Assembly (NCBI GenBank): GCA_017743275.1
Contig: JAGHZG010000127.1
Coordinates: 1-5,735 of the forward strand
Reading direction: 5' to 3'
Source: Chloroflexota bacterium
Lineage (GTDB): Bacteria > Chloroflexota > Anaerolineae > B4-G1 > DUEL01
Length of the DNA: 5,735 nucleotides
Position numbers and translations under genes: made by a program. Under the pieces are notes generated by a model that was not told the DNA's origin, did no database searches, and worked only from the letters and a program-made list of their open reading frames with translations. Each line of letters starts with the position of its first letter. The stretch's first letter is position 1. This document shows positions 1-3,683 of this stretch, piece after piece.

Positions 1-2
1 GA

Positions 3-40
3 GAACGTGCCAGGCACTTCTGAAAGTGCCTGGCACGTTC
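3..40. repeat. Palindromic repeat, copy 1
   Basis: Perfect inverted repeat. The 17-base arm GAACGTGCCAGGCACTT (3-19), a CTGA loop (20-23) and the exact reverse complement (24-40). Each arm is itself nearly palindromic (GTGCC-A-GGCAC), so the element is a nested palindrome. A second copy lies at 1442-1479. No T-tract follows on either strand, so it is not a standard intrinsic terminator. It resembles a REP- or MITE-like dispersed element, but only two copies can be seen here. Confidence 0.9.
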
Positions 41-114
41 AGAAGCAGTAGTAAGTATTGCTAACTCCCGATGCTGAATGAAGAGTATCGGCGCAGGCCG
101 ACACATGGCGCGAG

Positions 115-131
115 TCGTCCAGGGAGGACGA
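115..131. repeat. Small inverted repeat in the leader of the metalloprotease gene
   Basis: TCGTCC (115-120) and GGACGA (126-131) form a 6-bp stem with a 5-nt loop, about 80 bases upstream of the metalloprotease start. It could be a weak hairpin or operator, or chance. No convincing -35/-10 pair was found in the 41-209 spacer, so the promoter of the two-gene unit is not assigned. Confidence 0.3.
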
Positions 132-201
132 TTTCAATTGGCCTGAATAGTTACTCCCTCCGAAAACTCGTGATCACTCTTCTCGGCGTCGCTACAATTG
201 T

Positions 202-207
202 AGGGAG
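202..207 (+). promoter_or_regulatory. Ribosome binding site deciding the metalloprotease start
   Basis: AGGGAG lies 2 bases before ATG 210 and 5 bases before the in-frame GTG at 213. An in-frame TAG at 201-203 rules out any start further upstream. The spacing therefore favours GTG 213, while ATG 210 is the first possible start; the two proteins differ by one residue. Confidence 0.6.
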
Positions 208-209
208 CA

Positions 210-740
210 ATGGTGATTCCTGGGGCAGTCCTGATCGTTCCGATTGGAGATGTGGAGTCCAACCTGCCAGTCTGGCTGGCGGCCGAACTGGGGGCGACGC
301 TGGGGTGTTCTGTGGCGGTGGGGGATCCGGTGCCCCTGCCAAAGGGCGAATACGATCCGGTTCGCCGCCAGTACCGGGGAGAGGCCATACTGGGAGCCCT
401 GCGCGCCGTCTCCGCTCCGGCCCACCGACTCCTGGGCCTGACCGACGTGGACTGCTACGCTTTGGGGCTGAATTTTATCTTCGGGCAGGCGACCCTTCGG
501 GGGCGGGAAGCGTTTGTGGCTCTGCCTCGTCTGCGCTCCTCTTTCTACGGGCTTCCGGACGATCCCGACCTCTTCCGCCAGCGAGTGCTCAAGGAGGCCG
601 TCCACGAACTGGGGCACACCTGGGGATTGGGCCATTGCCCCGACCCCCGTTGCGTGATGCATTTCTCCAACACCCTCCACGACACGGACGTGAAAAGCGC
701 GGCATTCTGCCCCCGATGCCGGAGACAGGTTCGGGTGTAG
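210..740 (+). CDS. amzA: Archaemetzincin-type zinc metalloprotease (peptidase family M54)
   Basis: The 176-residue protein carries the complete archaemetzincin signature near its C-terminus. HELGHTWGLGHC spans residues 132-143, giving zinc ligands H132, H136 and H142 and catalytic base E133. C148 and the Met-turn M150 follow, and then the CPRC pair C167/C170. In solved archaeal members three histidines hold the catalytic zinc and four cysteines hold a second, structural zinc; all seven ligands are present. The N-terminus (IVPIGDV) looks like the first beta-strand, and there is no signal peptide or membrane segment, so a cytoplasmic enzyme is expected. Length is typical for prokaryotic members, whose physiological substrates are largely unknown. 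The family is common in archaea and patchy in bacteria, so horizontal acquisition is plausible. The gene ends one base before the next one, so the pair is probably translationally coupled. Family assignment is firm; function is inferred from the family. Confidence 0.93.
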   Translation: MVIPGAVLIVPIGDVESNLPVWLAAELGATLGCSVAVGDPVPLPKGEYDPVRRQYRGEAILGALRAVSAPAHRLLGLTDVDCYALGLNFIFGQATLRGREAFVALPRLRSSFYGLPDDPDLFRQRVLKEAVHELGHTWGLGHCPDPRCVMHFSNTLHDTDVKSAAFCPRCRRQVRV

Positions 741-741
741 G

Positions 742-1386
742 ATGGAGACCGACATCCGCGCCGAACTCCAGCGCCTGACCCGGTTGCCGCCCTGGGGGCG
801 GGTCCAGCAGGACCATTGGGATGCGGCCAGCCGCTTCGTCTACCGAATCCGCTCTCTGGACAAATTGCGCCAGGAGACCCGCCGGGTGGCGGCGGCGCGG
901 GGATTCCCGCTCCAGGATTTCGCGGCCTACGTGGTCCGCCGCTGGTACAACTTCCACACCCATCAGGTGGTGCTGGAGATGTTCTGTTCCCATCCCCGGG
1001 TGCGACCGGAACCCAATCCCCGACATCCCTCTGTGGATTTTTACCTGGACGGCATCCCCTTTGATTTGAAACTGACGGAGTTCCCACGGGCCTATCCCCG
1101 TTCTCTGGACGAGGCCCGGTCCTGCCCGCAGGACCTGGTCAACTGGCTCTACCGGGAACAATCCAGGGAGGGCCGATACCACACGGCCAACCGGATGTTT
1201 GTGGTGTTTCACCACTCCGCTGCACCGGAGAGAACGTGGGAAGTACGGCGGATGTTTGACCGGATTGAGGGCGCGGTGACCGCGTTTCTGGAGCGGCCCG
1301 CTCTCCTGCGCGCCGACGTCATCGGCCCGGATGGGACGCACCATTCCCCTTGGGCTGGCCTCATCTTCTGTATCTACGAAGGCTGA
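742..1386 (+). CDS. Uncharacterised protein with PD-(D/E)XK nuclease-like active-site arrangement
   Basis: I do not recognise this 214-residue protein as a named family. Its N-terminal third is charged and probably helical. In the middle a helix-like stretch with E79 (VVLEMF, 76-81) is followed by VDFYLDGIPFDLKLT (98-112), which reads as two short beta-strands carrying D99 and D108-L-K110. E, then D, then D-x-K after an alternating hydrophobic strand is the layout of PD-(D/E)XK phosphodiesterases such as restriction-type and Holliday-junction nucleases. A further strand, RMFVVF (151-156), would suit the core sheet. No signal peptide, membrane segment or zinc cluster is visible. The start lies one base after the metalloprotease stop and lacks a strong ribosome binding site of its own, which fits translational coupling. 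The nuclease reading is inference; it could be a catalytically dead relative or another alpha/beta fold. Confidence 0.75.
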   Translation: METDIRAELQRLTRLPPWGRVQQDHWDAASRFVYRIRSLDKLRQETRRVAAARGFPLQDFAAYVVRRWYNFHTHQVVLEMFCSHPRVRPEPNPRHPSVDFYLDGIPFDLKLTEFPRAYPRSLDEARSCPQDLVNWLYREQSREGRYHTANRMFVVFHHSAAPERTWEVRRMFDRIEGAVTAFLERPALLRADVIGPDGTHHSPWAGLIFCIYEG

Positions 1387-1441
1387 TCTCTCCCCTCCTG
1401 ACCTTTACATATCCTCTGCAACTTCGTTCACAATTTCAATG

Positions 1442-1479
1442 GAACGTGCCAGGCACTTCCAGAAGTGCCTGGCACGCTC
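1442..1479. repeat. Palindromic repeat, copy 2
   Basis: Second copy of the element at 3-40. The arm GAACGTGCCAGGCACTTC (1442-1459), a CA loop (1460-1461) and the arm GAAGTGCCTGGCACGCTC (1462-1479), with a single mismatch near the tip. It sits in the 103-base gap between two convergent genes, 10 bases from the acyl-CoA dehydrogenase stop. The hairpin could block read-through in both directions, but neither side has a U-tract, so a terminator role is uncertain. Confidence 0.88.
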
Positions 1480-1489
1480 TCCCCAATGG

Positions 1490-2659
1490 TTATCGGAGCC
1501 CCGTCTCCAGACGGGCGATCACCAGCCGCTGAATCTCGCTGGTCCCCTCGTAAATCTCCGTCACTTTGGCATCCCGGAAGTACCGCTCAATGGGCAATTC
1601 TTTACTGTAGCCCATGCCGCCGTGAATCTGGATGGCCTCTTTGGTCACCCACGTGGCCGTCTCGGAGGCGAAGAGTTTTGCCATAGACGCCTCCAGCGTG
1701 TAGCGGCGACCGGTCTTCTTGAACTCCTCTTTCGCCAGGGCCGCCTGGTAGATGAGCAACCGGCTGGCCTCAATGCGGCACTTCATATCGGCGATTTTCT
1801 GCTGGATCATCTCAAACTGGCCGATGGGCTGGCCGAAGGCGTACCGCTCCCGCGCGTACTGGACGGATGCCTCGTAGGCGGCCTCGGCGATGCCCAGCGC
1901 CTGCGCGGCGATGCCGATGCGCCCGGCGTCCAGCACGGCCATCGCAATCTTGAACCCCTCGCCCTCTTCCCCCAGCCGGTTCTCTGCGGGACAGCGGTAG
2001 TCCTCAAAGTGAATCTCGCTGGTCGCCGAGGCGCGGATGCCCAGTTTCGGCTCCGTCTTGCCCCGGTGGAAGCCCGGCAGGTCAGTGTCAATGATGAACG
2101 CGGTCACCCCCCGGTAGCGCGGCTGGGCATCGGGGTCGGTCTGGGCGAAGAGGACGATGTACTTCGCCACCGGCGCGCTGGTGATCCAGGACTTGGTGCC
2201 GTTGATGGTGTAGTAGGAGCCGTCGGGGGAGCGGACGGCGGTGACGCGGATGTTGCCGGCGTCGGAGCCGGACTGCGGTTCGGTCAGCGCGTAGGCGCCG
2301 ATGCCCCCCCCGCTGGCGACGGCCCGCAGGAACGTCTGCTTCTGCGCCTCGGTGCCGTAGTGGAGGATGCCGTAGCAGTAGAGGGAGTTGCAGACGGACA
2401 TAATGACGCCGTGGGAGGCGTCCACTTTGGAGATTTCCTCCAGTGCCAGGACGTAGGCCAGGGTGTCCAGCCCCTGTCCGCCGTACTCCTCGGGCACCTC
2501 AATGCCCATGAAGCCCATGGCGCCCATTTTGCGGACCGTCTCGTGGGGGAACTCCCCGGTCTCGTCGTAGTGGCTGGCGATGGGCGCAATCTCCTTCTGG
2601 GCGAAGTCCCGGGCCATATCCCGGATCATGCGGTGTTCATCGCTGAGTCGCAGGTCCAT
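1490..2659 (-). CDS. Acyl-CoA dehydrogenase (short/medium-chain, butyryl-CoA type)
   Basis: Complete 389-residue flavoenzyme of the usual length for the family. It catalyses FAD-dependent alpha,beta-desaturation of acyl-CoA, normally passing electrons to electron-transfer flavoprotein in the cytoplasm. Landmarks in order: the N-terminal helical domain (1-120) with GIEVPEEYGGQG (52-63); the middle beta-domain signature YALTEPQSGSD (123-133) and WITSA (158-162), which contact flavin and substrate; the C-terminal helical domain with RYAFGQPIGQF (272-282), QIHGGMGY (344-351) and EIYEGTSEIQR (368-378). E371 aligns with the catalytic base (the Glu of the IYEGT motif in medium-chain enzymes). All key residues are intact. 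The start is set by an ideal AGGAGG 8 bases upstream. No etf, thiolase or hydratase gene is in the window, so the substrate chain length is not fixed by context; branched-chain or glutaryl-type substrates remain possible. Confidence 0.96.
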   Translation of the reverse strand: MDLRLSDEHRMIRDMARDFAQKEIAPIASHYDETGEFPHETVRKMGAMGFMGIEVPEEYGGQGLDTLAYVLALEEISKVDASHGVIMSVCNSLYCYGILHYGTEAQKQTFLRAVASGGGIGAYALTEPQSGSDAGNIRVTAVRSPDGSYYTINGTKSWITSAPVAKYIVLFAQTDPDAQPRYRGVTAFIIDTDLPGFHRGKTEPKLGIRASATSEIHFEDYRCPAENRLGEEGEGFKIAMAVLDAGRIGIAAQALGIAEAAYEASVQYARERYAFGQPIGQFEMIQQKIADMKCRIEASRLLIYQAALAKEEFKKTGRRYTLEASMAKLFASETATWVTKEAIQIHGGMGYSKELPIERYFRDAKVTEIYEGTSEIQRLVIARLETGLR

Positions 2660-2667
2660 CGGATGCT

Positions 2668-2673
2668 CCTCCT
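2668..2673 (-). promoter_or_regulatory. Ribosome binding site of the acyl-CoA dehydrogenase gene
   Basis: Reads AGGAGG on the minus strand, 8 bases before the ATG at 2659-2657. No good -35/-10 pair was found for this gene between 2674 and 2850 on the minus strand. Confidence 0.85.
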
Positions 2674-2697
2674 GGGATGTGGTTTAAGGTTTGTTTT

Positions 2698-2778
2698 AAC
2701 CACAAAGGACACAAAGGACACGAAGATAGAAGATAGTTGTAGAAGAATCCTTTGTGTCCCTTCGTGTCCTTCGTGGTT
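2698..2778. repeat. Imperfect inverted repeat built from CACAAAGGACAC-type units
   Basis: The left part (2698-2725) starts AACC and contains two tandem 9-base AAAGGACAC units followed by GAAG. The right part (about 2748-2778) is its approximate reverse complement (TTTGTGTCCCTTCGTG..., ending GGTT). About 22 bases separate them. Such runs are commonly seen as dispersed intergenic repeats in some GC-rich bacterial genomes. It lies upstream of the dehydrogenase, so a hairpin could form in its 5' untranslated RNA. Confidence 0.8.
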
Positions 2779-2787
2779 TTTGTGGTC

Positions 2788-2826
2788 TTTATCCCAAATC
2801 GTGCTTGGGATAAATTTTGGGATAAA
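2788..2826. promoter_or_regulatory. Three TTGGGATAAA half-sites (candidate operator)
   Basis: TTTATCCCAA (2788-2797) and TTGGGATAAA (2805-2814) form a perfect 10-bp inverted repeat with a 7-base spacer. A second direct TTGGGATAAA follows at 2817-2826, giving a 12-base period. The cluster lies between the minus-strand dehydrogenase and the plus-strand tRNA promoter, and could bind a dimeric regulator of either. An AT-rich UP-element role for the tRNA promoter is an alternative. Confidence 0.45.
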
Positions 2827-2836
2827 ATCTGCCCGG

Positions 2837-2859
2837 TTGCCCTTGACGAATTTGGGCAA
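2837..2859. promoter_or_regulatory. Inverted repeat centred on the -35 box of the tRNA promoter
   Basis: TTGCCC (2837-2842) and GGGCAA (2854-2859) are perfect inverted copies separated by 11 bases that contain the TTGACG -35 element. The geometry would suit a repressor site, but a 6+6 dyad can occur by chance. Confidence 0.35.
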
Positions 2860-2871
2860 GCGCGGTATAAT
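2843..2871 (+). promoter_or_regulatory. Sigma70-type promoter of the initiator tRNA gene
   Basis: -35 TTGACG (2843-2848), a 17-base spacer, and -10 TATAAT (2866-2871). Only one base departs from consensus. Transcription should begin near 2878, leaving a leader of only a few bases before the tRNA at 2882. Confidence 0.93.
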
Positions 2872-2881
2872 ATCAGTGCGT

Positions 2882-2953
2882 TGCGGGGTAGAGCAGTGGC
2901 AGCTCGTCAGGCTCATAACCTGAAGGTCGCAGGTTCGAATCCTGCCCCCGCGA
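2882..2953 (+). tRNA. tRNA-Met (CAT), initiator fMet type
   Basis: A full cloverleaf of 72 bases. Acceptor arms 2882-2888 and 2946-2952; D-stem GAGC/GCTC; anticodon stem TCAGG/CCTGA with loop CTCATAA (2912-2918, anticodon CAT 2914-2916); variable AGGTC; T-stem GCAGG/CCTGC with loop TTCGAAT; discriminator A2953. The purine-11:pyrimidine-24 pair in the D-stem (A:U) is a hallmark of bacterial initiator tRNA and argues against elongator Met or Ile2. The first acceptor pair is U1-G72, a wobble, in place of the usual C1/A72 mismatch. The anticodon stem has A29:U41, G30:C40 and G31:C39 in place of three G:C pairs. The CCA end is not encoded (CCT follows), so it must be added after transcription. Confidence 0.95.
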
Positions 2954-2958
2954 CCTGA

Positions 2959-2986
2959 GCGGCAGGCCCCGGCCTGCCGCTTTTTT
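2959..2986 (+). terminator. Intrinsic terminator of the tRNA unit
   Basis: GCGGCAGGCC (2959-2968) and GGCCTGCCGC (2971-2980) form a perfect 10-bp GC-rich stem with a minimal loop, followed directly by six Ts (2981-2986). It begins 5 bases after the tRNA ends, which makes the tRNA a single-gene unit. Confidence 0.95.
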
Positions 2987-3019
2987 CATGTGCTGCTGAG
3001 TCTCCTGCAAAAAGGTCAT

Positions 3020-3049
3020 TTCACCGCCGAGACGCAGAGTACGCAGAGA
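3020..3049. repeat. GACGCAGAG-type short tandem repeat
   Basis: TTCACCGCCGA precedes two near-identical 9-base units, GACGCAGAG and TACGCAGAG (3031-3048). This unit type recurs as dispersed intergenic repeats in various bacteria; only one block is visible here. Confidence 0.65.
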
Positions 3050-3060
3050 TTATGCTGATT

Positions 3061-3093
3061 CAGCCTCTTTGGGCCGCAGGCCCAGGAAGGCTG
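3061..3093. repeat. Hairpin-forming palindrome
   Basis: CAGCCT (3061-3066) pairs with AGGCTG (3088-3093), and TGGGCC (3070-3075) pairs with GGCCCA (3079-3084) around a GCA loop. A short internal section between the two stems (3067-3069 against 3085-3087) is mismatched or wobble paired. No T-tract follows. Confidence 0.7.
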
Positions 3094-3098
3094 ACTTC

Positions 3099-3113
3099 AT
3101 TCAGCGCCTGAAT
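3099..3113. repeat. Small hairpin ATTCAG-CGC-CTGAAT
   Basis: A perfect 6-bp stem with a 3-base loop. Its right arm can alternatively pair with GATTCAG at 3057-3063, enclosing the hairpin at 3061-3093, so two folds compete. Confidence 0.55.
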
Positions 3114-3229
3114 CGTTGCTCCTAAAGTATATTCCAACCATCGTTTCTGTCAACCCCTGCGGTGGGTGTGTTCCCTTTTGTCGGGCCTGTTTGTAGGGTC
3201 TTCATACCCCTGGCGAAGGCATACCCTGT

Positions 3230-3250
3230 GCGCAGGCCGCCAGCCTGCGC
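3230..3250. repeat. GCGCAGGC palindrome
   Basis: GCGCAGGC (3230-3237), CGCCA loop (3238-3242) and GCCTGCGC (3243-3250): a perfect 8-bp GC-rich stem. No T-tract follows, so it is more likely a dispersed palindrome than a terminator. Confidence 0.75.
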
Positions 3251-3310
3251 TACGCTATCTCCAAACCGATCAGGGCAGGTAGTCACCCAATTTTTCAGAT
3301 TTCATCCATC

Positions 3311-3339
3311 TTGACTTTCTCGCTGCGTTGTGCTATAAT
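3311..3339 (+). promoter_or_regulatory. Sigma70-type promoter of the subtilase leader
   Basis: -35 TTGACT (3311-3316), 17-base spacer and -10 TATAAT (3334-3339); one base off consensus, with an AT-rich stretch just upstream. The transcription start is expected near 3346, about 340 bases before the subtilase ATG, so any message for that gene carries a very long leader. Confidence 0.9.
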
Positions 3340-3345
3340 AAAACT

Positions 3346-3500
3346 GCTTCTTGGTCATCCCCTTATCTTCAACGGGCCTATGCACACACCACGGACCAAC
3401 GGGGCCTTTCAGGGAGCGGGGACGTATCCGGCCACCGATACCGGATAGGAATATCGCGCGAGGGCCGCGGGGAGTTTCTCCCCCGGCCCTCGTCTGTTTT
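3346..3500 (+). ncRNA. Candidate structured leader RNA or small RNA
   Basis: A promoter and a terminator-like hairpin delimit about 155 nt with no convincing open frame. Visible structure: TTGGTC (3351-3356) can pair with GACCAA (3394-3399). TATCCGG (3425-3431) and CCGGATA (3441-3447) form a perfect 7-bp hairpin with a 9-base loop. The terminator hairpin occupies 3459-3492. An imperfect direct repeat, CAACGGGCCT (3370-3379) and CAACGGGGCCT (3397-3407), is also present. I could not match it to 6S, SRP, RNase P, T-box or a riboswitch class that I know. It may be a free small RNA, or an attenuator controlling the downstream protease. The 5' end is inferred from the promoter. Confidence 0.5.
3459..3500 (+). 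terminator. Strong terminator-like hairpin inside the subtilase leader
   Basis: CGAGGGCCG (3459-3467), one bulged C, and GGGGAG (3469-3474) pair with CTCCCC (3478-3483) and CGGCCCTCG (3484-3492): 15 bp around a TTT loop. TCTGTTTT follows (3493-3500). The U-tract is interrupted, so termination may be partial. It lies between the promoter at 3311-3339 and the subtilase, as an attenuator would. Confidence 0.75.
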
Positions 3501-3521
3501 CGGCCCCTGCGGTCCATACGG

Positions 3522-3532
3522 AAGGAGGTGAT
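3522..3532 (+). promoter_or_regulatory. Orphan full-length Shine-Dalgarno sequence
   Basis: AAGGAGGTGAT is the exact complement of the usual bacterial 16S rRNA 3' tail (ATCACCTCCTT). No ATG, GTG or TTG lies at a normal distance downstream, and the overlapping GTG (3528-3530) opens only a short low-complexity frame that stops at 3596. It may be a ribosome standby site, a decoy, or one arm of an RNA switch with 3596-3603. Confidence 0.6.
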
Positions 3533-3550
3533 ACCGGAACGAAACACGCT

Positions 3551-3656
3551 TCACTCTTCACTTTTTACTTTTTACGTTTCACTCTTCACGTTTTAACCTC
3601 CTTCGCTCTGTGAAACGTAAAACGTGAAACGTAAAACGTGAAACGTAAAACGTGAA
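3551..3656. repeat. Inverted and tandem repeat block with GTGAAACGTAAAAC units
   Basis: The right half (3610-3656) has three perfect tandem copies of the 14-base unit GTGAAACGTAAAAC plus a partial fourth. The left half (about 3551-3595) carries degenerate reverse-complement units: TTTTTACGTTTCAC (3569-3582) and TTCACGTTTTA (3585-3595). The halves can fold back, leaving 3596-3609, including ACCTCCTT, in the loop. The block lies inside the untranslated leader of the subtilase. Confidence 0.85.
3596..3603 (+). promoter_or_regulatory. Anti-Shine-Dalgarno sequence in the subtilase leader
   Basis: ACCTCCTT is perfectly complementary over 8 bases to AAGGAGGT at 3522-3529, and over 7 bases to AAGGAGG at 3672-3678, the real ribosome binding site of the subtilase. 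The two pairings are mutually exclusive. The complementarity is seen directly; regulation is inferred. Confidence 0.5.
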
Positions 3657-3671
3657 CCCCATTCAACCCAC

Positions 3672-3678
3672 AAGGAGG
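3672..3678 (+). promoter_or_regulatory. Ribosome binding site of the subtilase gene
   Basis: AAGGAGG ends 5 bases before the ATG at 3684, which fixes the start and gives a protein beginning with a proper signal peptide. Confidence 0.9.
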
Positions 3679-3683
3679 CAACC

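Larger units (their letters stand above)
2987..3310. other. Intergenic stretch without a gene, made of short palindromes
   Basis: No credible coding frame on either strand. The stretch holds several short hairpin-forming or tandem elements, listed separately at 3020-3049, 3061-3093, 3099-3113 and 3230-3250. The remaining bases (about 3115-3229 and 3251-3287) show only weak complementarities such as AGGGT (3195-3199) with ACCCT (3223-3227). An AT-rich run at 3289-3310 precedes the next promoter. Confidence 0.6.

Noticed and set aside
193..198. TACAAT as a -10 box for the metalloprotease unit
   Set aside because: No acceptable -35 at 16-18 bases, and the start would fall on the ribosome binding site.
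71..778. Plus-strand 235-codon frame overlapping the metalloprotease
   Set aside because: Gly/Arg/Pro-rich, no family resemblance, and overlaps a frame with a complete zinc-protease signature and its own ribosome binding site.
1442..1479. Bidirectional intrinsic terminator between convergent genes
   Set aside because: The hairpin is strong but neither flank has a U-tract, and the same element also occurs at 3-40 upstream of a gene. Kept as a repeat instead.
1331..2923. Long plus-strand open frame opposite the dehydrogenase (530 codons)
   Set aside because: Antisense shadow of a fully recognisable acyl-CoA dehydrogenase. It also runs through the palindrome, the repeat block and into the tRNA gene.
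3522..3545. T-box element suggested by GGAGGTGATACCGG
   Set aside because: Only loosely similar to the T-box core, located after the terminator rather than before it, and there is no aminoacyl-tRNA synthetase or amino-acid gene downstream.
3351..3596. 81-codon plus-strand frame (and a 67-codon one) in the subtilase leader
   Set aside because: No ribosome binding site before its ATG, a composition that only translates hairpins and repeats, and an end inside a repeat (…FTFYVSLFTF).
3610..3656. Possible CRISPR array
   Set aside because: The 14-base units are directly tandem with no unique spacers, and the unit is too short.
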